64,000 bases of DNA. It comes from Nephrocerus scutellatus. Its lineage: Eukaryota; Arthropoda; Insecta; Diptera; Pipunculidae. Below are positions 44,591-54,960 of this stretch, piece after piece. The stretch lies in assembly GCA_947095585.1 (NCBI GenBank), contig OX352764.1, forward strand, positions 69,273,536 to 69,337,535. The letters are read 5' to 3'. Position 1 is the first letter of the stretch; each line of letters opens with the position of its first letter. The notes under the pieces were generated by a model. That model worked only from the letters and a program-made list of their open reading frames with translations, was not told the DNA's origin and searched no databases. Position numbers and translations under genes: made by a program.

Positions 44591-45705
44591 TTTTAATTGT
44601 AGAAGAAAATAATCGAAAGAGACATTTGACATCACATGTTAAAATTGAAAATGCTCAGATCATTTTATTCTGAGCACTTAGAGAACGCTCATACTCTGAG
44701 CAAATAAGAAACACGAGCATTTTTCTTGAGAAATGACTGAATATTGTGAAAACTTGTTGTTCTATCTGTAAGTTGATATCGACAACAAAAACGACATCAA
44801 TAAAAATACAATTCAGTAAATAATTAAGTAAGTTGAATTAAGCATAAAACATTTATGTCTCGTTTCATTTGCTGGGTTCATTTGTGCGTGAGTTAAGATT
44901 TCTCTCTCTCCACCAAGAAAACGAAGCAGCGCAGCCGACTGCGCAGCACACACCGCACAGAGTCATCAAAGTATATAAGTGTATTAAAGTGTATAAGGGC
45001 CTTGCGACCGAACCCGGGGCCCGATCAGTACCAAATTTTAGAAAAAGTATTGTTTATTGGGTATACACATGTGTGTAAAATTTGAAAAAAAAAAAATCGG
45101 GTAGTTTTTATTTTAAATTTGTATGGGAGCCTCACGAACCCGGGGCCAGATCACTTCTAAATTTTAAAAGAAAGTATTGTCACCGGAAATACACATGTGT
45201 ACAAAATTTTAGGAAAATCGGGCTTTAGGAAGCGCGTTAAAAATTGATAATTTAAAAAAAAAATTGTATGGGAGCCCCCTGACCCCGGGGCCCGATCGCT
45301 TCAAAAAATGTACAAACAGTTTTGTCCATCGGAGATACACATGCGTATAAAATTTGAAGAAAATCGGAAACTTTTTCATAGAATTTGTATGGGTGCGACC
45401 CAGGGGCCCGATCACTTCCAAATTTTTACAGAAAGTGTTATCCATCAAAGATACACATGCGTATAAAATTTGAAGAAAATCGGGTACATTTTTTAAAAAA
45501 TTTGTATGGGAGCCCCCCGTCCCCGAGGTCCGAAGGGCAAATTTCAATAGAAAGTATTGTCACCGGAAATATACATGTGTGCAAAATTTCAATAAAATCG
45601 GGCCATGGGAAGTGGGTTAAAAATTTATTAGAATATCTGACCAGCTAGCCAGCCAGCCAGCCACCCAGCCACGTGCACGCGAAGTTAATATAGAGAATTT
45701 AAAAA
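44575..45705 (-). mobile_element. DINE/Helentron-like repeat, two-ended copy
   Basis: In minus orientation it starts with the right-hand block (TTGTAGAAGAAAATAATCG ... CTTAGAGAACGCTCATACTC ... GATATCGACAACAAAAACG). It continues through the GCGCAGCCGACTGCGCAGCA segment and five units. It closes in CAGCCAGCCAGCCACCCAGC, CACGTGCACGCGAAGTTAAT and ATAGAGAATTTAAAAAC. All sub-blocks of the family are present, so it is a good model copy. Confidence 0.8.
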
Positions 45706-45935
45706 CAATCCTTGATTAATTTCGTGAAAAAATCGTATGGGAGTGCGGGTTTATTTTCTCCCCCTGCGGTGTACGTAGCGTTTTAATGCGAAGAGATGTA
45801 CATTTGACCTTACATCACTTCACACCCTGTAACTCTTGAACACTTCTAGCTACAAGGTCACTGTTGGTCTTTTTTTGGAAAATAATTAAATTCTTAAAAC
45901 CATTACCGATATACACGTCGTCAAAGTCAGAAAAC
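45706..45935 (-). repeat. Dispersed ~280 bp repeat, inverted copy
   Basis: Reverse complement of the 19290-19583 and 46600-46870 repeat: TTGATTAATTTCGTG, CCCCCTGCGGTGTACGTAGC, GACCTTACATCACTTCACAC and CTAGCTACAAGGTCACTG. Confidence 0.7.
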
Positions 45936-45974
45936 ATTTTTTTTAATTTTATTTTCAAACGCGATTATTTCAAA

Positions 45975-46066
45975 AAAAGCTCTCGGATAATTTTTTTTGT
46001 GACAAATGCAGTATTAAATACTTAATTTGTCAAAAAAAAATTATCCGAGAGTTTTTTTTTGGAAAT
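45975..46066. repeat. Near-perfect 36 bp inverted repeat (hairpin)
   Basis: AAAGCTCTCGGATAATTTTT..GTGACAAAT is mirrored by ATTTGTC..AAAAATTATCCGAGAG with a 17 bp loop. A single arm (TTATCCGAG) also occurs at 19210, so the palindrome may be the end of the neighbouring repeat joined head to head. Confidence 0.8.
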
Positions 46067-46599
46067 TAAAATTAAAAAAAAAACAACCCATAAAAACTAA
46101 AATTTTTTAGTTAAATTCTCTAATAGGAAATGGGTATGTGTTAAAATTTGAAGAAAATCGGGCTTATTTTTAAAAAATTTACATGGACACCACACGGGTC
46201 TCAGGGGCCTATTACTCCAACAAATTTACAAAAAGTTTTGTCCATCAGTGATACACATGTGTTTAAAATTTGAAGAAAATCGAGCTAATTTTTAAAAAAA
46301 TTATGTGGGCACCCTTCGGGCCTCAGGGCCCGTTCACTCCAAAAACTTTACAAAAAATGTTGTCCATTTGAGATACACAGGCGTATACAATTTGAAGAAA
46401 ATCGGGTTAATTTTTTTGAAAAATTTATATGGGACCCCAAGACCCCGGCCACCAAAATTTTTGCAAAAAGTGTTGTCCATCGGAGATACACACATATATA
46501 AAATTTAAAAAAAATCGGGTTAATTTTTAAAAAAAAATGTTGGGGCCCGGGGTCTCCAAAATTTTTACAAATTTTTACCGACCCACGGGCAAGTGAAGT

Positions 46600-46870
46600 T
46601 AATATCGGTAATGGTTTTAAGAATTTTAAAAAATGTACATTGTATGATCTTAGAAATTTAATTATTTTCCAAAAAAGACCAGCAGTGCCTTGTAGCTAGA
46701 AGTGTTCAAGAGTTACAGGGTGTGAAGTGATGTAAGGCCAAATGTACATCTCTTCGCATTAAAATGCTACATACACCGCAGGGGGAGAAAATAGACCTCC
46801 CATTCCAATACGATTTTTTTCACTAAATTAATCATCCCTTTAAGTATTTGCCACCTTAACACCCTGTACA
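46600..46870 (+). repeat. Dispersed ~280 bp repeat, nested copy
   Basis: AATATCGGTAATGGTTTTAA ... CCTTGTAGCTAGAAGTGTTC ... GGGTGTGAAGTGATGTAAGG ... TTGCCACCTTAACACCCTGT. It is nested in the larger repeat element. Confidence 0.7.
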
Positions 46871-47432
46871 AAAATTGAAGAAAATCAGGTTAATTTTTAA
46901 AAGATTTATATGGGCCTCAGGGCCCGTTCACTCCAAAAATTTTACAAAAAGTTTTGTTCATCGGAGATACACATCTGTATAAAATTTGAAGAGTATCTGG
47001 GTAATTTTATAAAAAATTTGATGGGTCCTCACGACCCCTGACAAAAAGTTTTGTCCATCGGAGATACCCATGTATATTTGAAGAAAATCGGGTTCATTTT
47101 TTTAAGAAATTGGTATGGGGTCTCCAAAATTTTTACAAAAAGTGTTGTCCATCGGAGATACATGTGTATATAAAATTTGAAGAAAATCGGCTTAATTTTT
47201 TAAAAAATTTGTATGGGGTCTCCAGACCCCGGGACCCGGGGTCTCCAACATTTTTACAAAAACTGTTTTCCATGGGAGATACACCTGTAATTTTTTTTAA
47301 AAATTTGTATGGGGCCCCACAATTTGTTTTTTTTTACCACGACAATTTTATTGAAAATTTTGATCAACTTAAAATATAATGTGATTATAAATAAAACTAT
47401 TTAAAAACTTAAAACCTTGGCAACCAGGCAAC

Positions 47433-47945
47433 CTTTCATTGAATGTCTCTAATTTGGCATAATTTTGCAGGCTACTTTCGTCGATGAGGAATTTCATTCC
47501 TTCAAAGAATGATGCCGTAATTGCAGGCGTCGCTTGCGGAGAAGCATATCGATTGTTTTCGGCGCTGAGACGCTTGAAATGTCTTACAGACGTGACTAGC
47601 ACAGCATTCAGGATCTTCACAATCAACAAGGCCAACTGTGAGGGAAAGATAGAGTTTGTTTATGTGTTTTTCTTCTTTTTTAATTTCAAACTGACCTTTG
47701 TCGTTGTCCTTGGTATCACCACAATCCAGCTCAAGTGCAATGGCACAATCGGGACCATCCCAGCCCTCATAGCATCGACACTCCCATTGACCTTCGCCAC
47801 TGACGCGACAATGACCATGATTTGAGCAACCATTTGGACATCCTTCAATGGTGCAGTTCTTGCCATTCCATCCGGTGACACACAGACAGGCACCATTCTT
47901 GCATTATCCGTGCTCATTGCATCGCCCATCGCAAATTTTCGTATT
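47433..47945 (-). pseudogene. Captured teneurin (Ten-m/Ten-a) two-exon fragment
   Basis: Minus strand, exon A (about 47945-47696) reads KICDGRCNEHG, a TAA stop, then CKNGACLCVTGWNGKNCTIE and GCPNGCSNHGHCRVSGEGQW. It continues ECRCYEGWDGPDCAIALELD and CGDTKDNDK: tenascin-type EGF modules with the Cys spacing of teneurins. A 60 bp intron (47695-47636, GT..AG) follows. Exon B reads VGLVDCEDPECCASHVCKT, then after a frameshift PAITASFFEGMKFLIDESSL and QNYAKLETFNE up to a GT at 47432. Both pieces match conserved teneurin text as I remember it. The internal stop, frameshift and flanking repeat units show a non-functional genomic copy; the retained intron argues against a processed pseudogene. Confidence 0.85.
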
Positions 47946-48515
47946 ACCCCGGGCCACGGGGTTTCCAAAATTTGTATAAAAATCGTCCATCGGAGATACA
48001 CAACTGTATAAAATTTGAGGAAAATCGGGGTAATTTTTTTAAAAAATTTGTATGGGGTTTCAAGACCCCGGAGCCTGGGTACTCCAAAATTTTTACAAAA
48101 ACTGTTGTCCATCGGAGATACACCTGTATATAAAATTTGAAGAAAATCGGGTAAATTTTGTAAAATATTTGTATGGGAGCTCTCAGACCCCGGGGCCAAA
48201 GGGGCCCCAACTTTTAATAAAAAGTGTTGTCTCCGGAACTCGCATGTGTGCAAAATTTCAATAAAATCGGCCTTTGGGAAGTGGGTTTAAAATTGATCGC
48301 AAGATTCCACGACAAACCTACCCCGAGGTCCGACGGGCCACAAATTTTAATAGAAAGTGTTGTCATGGGAGATTAATAGAAAGTGTTTTCATGGGAGATA
48401 CAAGGTTTCAAAAAAATCAGGCTTTAGGAAGTGGGTTAAAAATTTATCACAAGCTTTGGTGTGCCTGTCCGCCAGCCAGCCAGCCACGGGCAAGTTAATA
48501 AAGAGAATTTAAAAA

Positions 48516-49362
48516 GAGTACGCCATAGTATGATGACGAAAATTATATTGCAGTCAAGTATCAGTTTTACACATTTTTTATAGGTAAAAAGTAAGTGCAA
48601 GGATCTACCATAAAGTATTTTTATTTCCTTTTTAAAGGTGGCCGTTTAATACGAGAAGAGAAATATTTTGCTATATTTTGATATAAGGCATCTTCCAAAC
48701 TAAATTTTAAAATTTTAGCCTCTAAAGTACTAGATATGTTGTCAGAATCATAATTAAATAAATTTTGTATTAAAAGAATTAAACAACTTTCATTTAAATT
48801 CCAGTCCAGCTAGCGACCACATAATCGACCAGTGTGCGGCGCTCAGAAATATTCCCTATTCATAGTAATGCACAAGCAATCACGATGATTAGGTAACGGA
48901 ATTGACACATAAAAAACAAGATACGAAAACGGCAAAAAAGACAAAAACCATGGTAGTTGCCATCTACGACTTGCAAGCGGTTGCCCTTTCCTAGAAGCAA
49001 CTTTTTTTTAAAATCATATGTAATGTAAATGTATCCAATTATTCGCATTGATGGTTCTTAATAATTTACTTCCTTATTGTTCGATATTTTTTGCATATTA
49101 ATAGACAATAATTACATCATCTTATATACATTATATTCCTATTGCATTTGACTTACATTTTATGTAGTTTTAATGTTATAATTAGTTGGTAGTTACAACT
49201 AAAAAGTATTTTCTTTGAATATAACTTAACTAAGTATGTAAATCATATTTTGAAAAAAAAATTATCTTCTGATTTAACTTTATAGATCAAAATAAGTCGT
49301 CTAATTAAAGAAAGCAATATTTTTTTTAATTTTACAAATTTGGTATTATACAATAACTTTAT
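48516..49362. other. Intergenic spacer 3' of COX10
   Basis: About 850 bp AT-rich, no repeat family recognised. It is the first clean stretch bordering host genes. Confidence 0.4.
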
Positions 49363-49363
49363 T
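49358..49363 (-). terminator. COX10 poly(A) signal overlapping the stop codon
   Basis: The minus strand reads CCG TAA ATAAAG; AATAAA starts on the last base of the stop codon. Unless a later signal is used, the 3' UTR would be very short. No other AATAAA closely follows. Confidence 0.5.
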
Positions 49364-50782
49364 TACGGATTCTTTTTATCGGCAGTAGCAACTGGAAAAA
49401 CTGTTTTTGAATAAGCGGGAATTTCTGATGCTGCGGCTACAGCTACAGGAAAAACATCGATTAACGAAGTTGATGTAGTTTGATGCAAACTTTTTAATCC
49501 AGAATTTTCAGCAACATCAATGGTATTTACAGATGAGGCTTCAAGGATTGTTTGGTCACTTTTCACCGTTGCCTCAGCAAAATACCAACGCTTTTTGTTG
49601 AACAGAAATAGCAACATGATAGCAGGCAGGTGTAGTAATGAGAAACGGAAAAGTTTACGCGAGGTTCCGCTATCAGATTTTTGGTAAAACTTCCAAGCTT
49701 AAATCCAAACATCGTTTAATTTTTATTATAACATTGTAGAACTTATACTCACCTAAATAGCAAAAATACGCATTAAGTGGTAGTGTTTCCAAAGCAAACC
49801 AAATGTTTGTTACATCTAAAAATGGAGCTGCAATTGATAATACTCCAATAGCAGCAGTGTAACGTAGAGCTGTTCTACGGCAAAGTCCTGGGTTTGTTAC
49901 AGCCATCATTCGATAGCCAGCACGCGAATAGTCTGGTCGTAAATTCCACGAAAGCGCATTAAAGTGAGGGAACTGCCACGCATAAAGGAGCCCTGCAAGA
50001 ATACATGCGCCAACATCCAAAGTACCAGAACAACCTGCCCAGCCCATCAACGGCGGTATTGCTCCAACTACTGAGCCCACCCAGGTATTCATAATACTAA
50101 TTCGTTTCATAGGCGTGTATATCATAGTGTATAGGAAGAGATTTCCAGCACCTAGAGCTGCAGTTAATCCGTTGACTCCAAAATACAACATACTTAGTCC
50201 AACTGACGCTGTTACGAAAGCAAACGCTACTGCATGAGCTGGCGTTAGCAAACCTGTGACTAGAACACGATTTTTTGTACGTGACATTTGTGAATCAAAC
50301 GGAACTTCATGGTACTGGTTAATGGAATTCGCTGCTGCAGAAACAAGACCTGTACCAATAGCGCAGAATGCAAAGGTGGTTAGATCAAATAGTGCCGGAG
50401 CCATCACATAGCCACCCATAGATGTAATAACTACCAAAGCTAGGAGCAAAACTCAATTATATATTTCATATAATACTGACATAACAAAGGATCCCTTACA
50501 TGTTAATCGAAACTTTGACAACTTCTTGTAATGACTTAACAGTCGGCTGGGTTCCAGATCCGGAGTAACAGTCCACAGTATTTCAGGTTCTTTCCCTTTT
50601 AAATTGGTGTTTATCTGCACAATACCGGTGGAGCCTCGCCGACTCACATCGATAGTTGGAGCATTTTCTACTGGAATCGCTACTGCTTCCACCAAATTTA
50701 TAGATGAGGGTGTAGTGTCGGCAACGTTTGTGGCATTGTCAGGTTGTACTACTGCAGTATTTCCTGGTATTCTGCTGGCATA
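49363..50782 (-). CDS. COX10: COX10, protoheme IX farnesyltransferase (5' exon not located)
   Basis: COX10 is the mitochondrial inner-membrane UbiA-family prenyltransferase that makes heme O from heme B for cytochrome c oxidase. Three minus-strand exons are joined by short GT-AG introns: 50782-50500, 50439-49753 and 49697-49363, with introns of 60 and 55 bp. They give 434 codons plus a stop, close to the family's usual ~440. Visible motifs are [15 protein letters not shown], the first Asp-rich site [40 protein letters not shown] (second site) and several hydrophobic helices. The first in-frame ATG (50782) follows an acceptor (CCTTGTAG|T). The N-terminus MPAEYQENTA is acidic, unlike a transit peptide, so an upstream exon encoding the mitochondrial leader probably exists but was not found. 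The frame is intact throughout and appears functional. Confidence 0.93.
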
Positions 50783-50783
50783 C

Positions 50784-52190
50784 TACAAGGAAAAAAAATT
50801 ATTGGTTTACATAACTAGGTAAATTGTTACTCCTACTCTTAGGTGACAGTAAGAATGACATCTGGTCATTTGGTGAGGCAACTTCTTTATTATTACTTGA
50901 AGCATATTATAAAAGCTGTATTATTAATATTACTTTCGTTGATATACTGGTAACATGTTTGCGCTGATACAATATAATTCATGAAATAAAAAGTAAGCAC
51001 TTCGTACAGAAAAAATAAATAAGACGTTTTGCTTAGCTGATTGTGTGAGCAAATTTCCTACTAAGCTATGGAGTTAAAGTGTGAAAATATGTACATTTGA
51101 CAACTGCCAAATTTTCATACGTTTAAGTCCGGTTTAAATTAGGTCTGTTCCTTTTTGTATTAAATTAAATTTATTAAAATTATTGAAAAAGAATTCTTTC
51201 ACAAATGACCTTCCGAAACGAAGACTTAAACCACGTAAGAATGGTGTAAGGCAAAATAAAATACTTTAATACTTTATCACATACTTTTTTGATATTAAAG
51301 TTTAAATTTATATCGTTTTTTTGTGTTTTGTTTATTTTACCCAGTATTCAGTAATTATAAATTATTTAAATATATATTTATATATTTGAATACGTAAGTG
51401 TTTATTATTTATTTCACATCCATCGTTTACGCCTTAAACCAGTCAAAAATAAAAATAAATGAAAATGTACTCCAAAAAATCCAACATAAAATTCGAAAAA
51501 ATGTAAAATACATAAACAACTACAAAACTAAAACTACAATCTGTCAAACTCGCTGCATTTTATTTGCCGAGCGAGTTCGGAATTCGAAGCCGGCTTATCT
51601 TTACAAAGAAACAGCTTTTGGCTTTACCGCCTTACGGTGAGCACCAGTACTATAAAATGGCTTTAGTTTCCTTAATCCTGAACATTTTTATTTACTTCGG
51701 CTTCATGTCGCTTTATCACCGCCTTACGGTGAGCGCTATTTTATAAATGGCTTTAGTTTTAAATCCTAAAAACTTTTTGGATTTATTTTCGGCATTATGC
51801 TTATGCGATTGTTGTTGTAAGCCAAACTGGATTAGCCAAAGCAATACAGCAATAGTATTATACTACTAAAGTTTGTATGGTGTAAGCGTGGTATTATTTC
51901 AGACTTTTTACTTATTTGCAGGCATCTTTATTAAGTCGGTGAAATCTTTCGAATTGATTTCATATACTTATTGGACAATAAAATGAAAATACAAATTGTG
52001 TCCTTAGCTACATTTTAGTGGTACCGTTATAGGAATAATTTTACAACGAAACTGTCATCCATTCGGAATAAATTTAATTCAGCATTTCATAGGAATGAAA
52101 TAATTCTAATCTGCTTTTAGTTAGAAACCCCACCACCAGAGTTGATTTTAAGTGTCCCTTTTCCTGTTCGGTGATCCAATCATGAAAATT
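50784..52190. other. Intergenic region upstream of COX10
   Basis: It should hold COX10's first exon and promoter, which I could not place. A short repeated word ACCGCCTTACGGTGAGC occurs at about 51627 and 51719. Nothing else was recognised. Confidence 0.4.
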
Positions 52191-52194
52191 TTTG

Positions 52195-52405
52195 AACTCG
52201 GGATTTTTGCAGATTTACCCATTACCGTATCTCCTGAGTCAGAAAAAGCAAAAAAAATCTTTGTTTGGCTGTCTGTGTCCACTCTACAGCCCAGACGGCT
52301 GAACTTATGGGGATGACAATTCATATTTAAGCATTTTACTTAAGTTGATTTTTACGGAAATCTGACAACCAGTAGTGACACTTTACAGTTTTCGAGGTTT
52401 TTCAT
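52195..52405 (+). repeat. Diverged copy of the 395 bp repeat family
   Basis: AACTCGGGATTTTTGCAGAT, TTACCCATTACCGTATCTCC, CACTCTACAGCCCAGACGGC and CGGAAATCTGACAACC match the 151-1337 unit. It abuts the LINE remnant at 52410. Confidence 0.75.
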
Positions 52406-52414
52406 GAATCCGAG

Positions 52415-52690
52415 GAGACCCTGACCCAAGAGCAGCTGTCGAAGGCTTTCCTGGCGCTAGGCTGGAGTGTCAAAATTGACTTTGACGTCTATTTTAGACC
52501 GAAAATGATCCAGGTTGACTGCTGTGACGGGGAATAAGCTGCTTTGCTGAAGGCACACGCTCCGATTCTTTTCACATGGAAGGGTCCGAAGCTAGTGTCG
52601 AGGGACCACTCAATCAGATACCGATACGGTAAGGTATCCGTGAGTGGCCTGAGGAAGAAAGATGGTCCAAGGGCGCAGAAGGGGTAGATA
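52415..52690 (+). pseudogene. LINE ORF1 (gag-like) remnant
   Basis: The plus frame reads ETLTQEQLSKAFLALGWSVK, IDFDVYFRPKMIQVDCCDGE, a stop, then KAHAPILFTWKGPKLVSRDH and GLRKKDGPRAQK. It lies just upstream of an endonuclease remnant in the same orientation. A gag-like ORF1 of an R1/LOA-type LINE is the likely origin, but the sequence match is weak. Confidence 0.4.
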
Positions 52691-53319
52691 GACCCCTCAT
52701 ACTTTGAAAAACCTCGCTGCCCTTCCTAAACGGCACATCACACTAAGGGATTTCGAAGAGAGCCAACTGCTGGAAGAAAACTAGTTGCTGAAGGAGATCC
52801 AACACCTCGTGATAGAGAGGGGGAGGGGCAGTCGCCACCCAACCCAGCTAAGTAGAAAATATGGCCAGCATAAAAATACCCCAGGTCAACACCTACAAGG
52901 CTAAAGGGGCAGCCGCAATTGCGGCTATAATTTTCAGCTTATGCTGGTCCAAGAACCCTGGTGCTACAGCGGGCAGATCCGTGTTCTGTCTAGCAGAGAT
53001 GCAAAGGTTATATGTGATGTGAGGCATGAGGCCCCACGGGCCTGCATCATCGTTAGAAATAGTATTAACCATCTATATCTTACAGAATTTATAACCTGGG
53101 ATCTGGCAGCAGTCCAGTGCAAGTTTATTATAGACGGCACAAACCGGGAGATAATAATAACATCGGCCTACTTTGCCGGAGACAGGGAAAAAATACCTCC
53201 CCCAGAGATACAAAAACTGTTCGACCATTGCCTAAGGAACAGCAAACTACTACTGATTGGATGTGATTCCAATGCACACAACGAAGAGTGGTGGAGCACC
53301 GATACAAATAAGAGGGGTG

Positions 53320-53488
53320 TTGATTAACACGATCGATTTATTAAATATGTATAGATTGATTTTAATTCATTTCCTTAGTTGCTTATATCGGACAAAAGAG
53401 AGAGAAGCAGAAAGTCTTGACATTTCTACTTAGACAATTGATGAATTTGACATTTTTGGGTATGTTCACAATGTACCAACAAGGGGTG
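53320..53488. mobile_element. 169 bp insertion with 7 bp target duplication
   Basis: AGGGGTG occurs at 53313-53319 and again at 53482-53488. Removing one copy with the DNA between restores the endonuclease reading frame across the junction. The inserted DNA is AT-rich, without recognised termini. Confidence 0.55.
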
Positions 53489-53745
53489 AGTACCTTTTAG
53501 AGTTTTTAGTGAAGGAAAACCTAGATGTATATAATGTAGGCCAGGTACCAACTTTTGCAACTCGAGTTAGGGAAGAAGTACTCGACATTACCTTCGGTAC
53601 TCCAACAGTGAGTCGAGTACTCAATAGATCTTCTGACCAATCTCTATTAGACCATATAATCCTATTTGAATTGGAAGGGCTGGTAAGGGAAGCCACGATT
53701 AGAAGAAATCCTAAAAGGACAAATTGGGAAGTTTTTAAAACCAGT

Positions 53746-53777
53746 AGAAATAGAATAGAATAGAATAGAATAGAAAG
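53746..53777. repeat. (AATAG)n microsatellite
   Basis: Six tandem AATAG pentamers inside the LINE linker region; this creates stops. Confidence 0.9.
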
Positions 53778-54289
53778 ATGCAACCTAGAACACGTTTCAG
53801 TTCATAGAGTGGCCAAAAGTCCACAGGAGCTGGAATGTGTAGTAAGTGAGAAGAATACGCCAATCTCTGATGCATATGAGTCGAGTTGCACGGTAAACTC
53901 TCCCAAAGTGAGCAATGAAGCTCCATGGTGGAGCGAGGAGCTGTCAGCCCTCCGTAGGCGGGTGAGGAAACTCTTTAAAACCGCCAAGAGGAGGGGCATT
54001 TGGAAGAAATATAGAGAAGCTCTCACAACATATAATACAGAATTAAGAAGAGCCAAATGAAGAAACTTCCACAACTTCATCTGCGAGGAGGTAACTAATA
54101 CTACAGCGTCTGCCGGACTGTATGAAGCGATGGTAAAAGATGCTAAATGTATTAAGAGATCACTGATAGACCAGAACCGGAGGTTCACAGAAACAATCTC
54201 ATAGAATCTCTTCAACCTGCCGTAGGAGAAAGAGATCCGAGACTCTGACGTAACGGCGATATGAACAATCCTCTACCTGTGATTCGATG

Positions 54290-54960
54290 GCTTGTCACTG
54301 CGTGATAGTAGTGATCTTCCGAACAGTGAGAACAATACTACCCTTAATACACTGTAACAGAGGAGTTAGTATGTTTAAGTGTTTTGAGTAGTGAAAAGGA
54401 TTCTACGCTTAATTAACAGTGATTGAGGAATCGGTGTGTCCAAGTGTTTTGAGCAGCGATAAGAATTCTACGCTTGATTCACTGTGACAGAGGAGTCGTT
54501 CTGTCCAGGTGTTCTGAGCTTGATTCATCTCGAAAGACTGCATCCGGGAATCAGACTCGAGTCAATACAGCTGCCCTTCGCAACGAAGACACCAGAAATA
54601 ACTACGGTCAAGCGATAGGACTCGCCCTAAATGGAGGGAGAGTACGTCATGGAACTGGGATGTCGGGCTTAGGAATGAAATGGACACGCCTTAAGAGTAC
54701 TGCTGACCCCATCTTAGGCAGTAGTCGTAGAGATCGGAGCAGCGATAAGAATTCTACGCTTGATTCACTGTGACAAAGGAATCGTTGTGTCCAGGTGTTT
54801 TGAGCAGTGAAAAGGATTCTACGCTTGATTCACTGTAACAGAAAACAGAGAAGACGATGTGTCCAAGTGTTCTGAGCAGTAAAAAGGAATCTACAAATAA
54901 TTCACTGTAACAGAAGAGTCGATGTGTCTAAGTTTGAGCAGTCTAGAGTCAAAAAGTAAG
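54290..54960. repeat. ~70 bp tandem repeat array split by a LINE piece
   Basis: Units contain GTGTCCAAGTGTTTTGAGCA, GTGAAAAGGATTCTACGCTT and GATTCACTGTGACAGAGGAG. Copies start near 54366, 54437, 54500, 54788, 54858 and 54921. The array is interrupted at about 54520-54745. Confidence 0.8.
54520..54745 (+). pseudogene. RTE-like LINE linker fragment inside the array
   Basis: The plus frame reads NTAALRNEDTRNNYGQAIGL and WTRLKSTADPILGSSRRDRS. LGSSRRDR is shared with the linker of the LINE at 40877 (FLGSSRRDRNDWFDDEC), so it comes from the same or a sister family. Both edges are abrupt against array units. Confidence 0.65.

Larger units (their letters stand above)
46076..48515 (-). mobile_element. 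2.4 kb two-ended DINE/Helentron-like element with captured gene piece
   Basis: The right end lies at 46078-46130 (AACAACCCATAAAAACTAAA, TTAAATTCTCTAATAGG). About eight units follow, broken at 46600-46870 by the dispersed ~280 bp repeat. The teneurin-derived segment (about 47430-47945) comes next, then three more units. A duplicated left block ends in CCAGCCAGCCACGGGCAAGT and TAATAAAGAGAATTTAAAAA near 48515. At 48320 the conserved block restarts, so two overlapping copies may be fused. Unit text abuts the captured DNA at 47946 (ACCCCGGGCCACGGGGTTTC), which places the host fragment inside the element. Confidence 0.7.
52860..54220 (+). pseudogene. LINE endonuclease (EEP) domain remnant, R1/LOA-like
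   Basis: Plus frames read LMLVQEPWCYSGQIRVLSSR, APRACIIVRNSI and AAVQCKFIIDGTNREIIITS. AYFAGDREKIPPPEIQKL and LLLIGCDSNAHNEEWWSTDT follow: the CDSNAH..W block of endonuclease/exonuclease/phosphatase domains. A 169 bp insertion at 53320-53488 splits the domain, which resumes EYLLEFLVKENLDVYNVGQV, PTFATRVREEVLDITFG, SSDQSLLDHIILFELEG and RRNPKRTNWEVFK. An (AATAG)n run at 53746-53777 interrupts the linker, then NEAPWWSEELSALRRRVRKL follows. The RT domain is absent. The clade call is from memory of similar LINEs. Confidence 0.8.

Noticed and set aside
44093..47379. Many ORFs with SEIHMCIKFEEN / FLQILYTCVSLMDNTFCKN text
   Set aside because: These are frames through the ~110 bp repeat units on either strand. 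The recurring peptide comes from the repeat DNA, and all lack conserved coding signals.
47369..48253. An active teneurin gene exon set
   Set aside because: A TAA interrupts the first EGF module, a frameshift breaks the second exon, and repeat units adjoin both sides within about 100 bp.
50604..50822. Plus-strand ORF across COX10 exon
   Set aside because: Antisense shadow of the COX10 exon 50782-50500 and its upstream intron.
50840..50885. MTRCHSYCHLR as the COX10 first exon
   Set aside because: Its donor candidates leave a splice phase that does not match the acceptor at 50783, which needs two bases before T.
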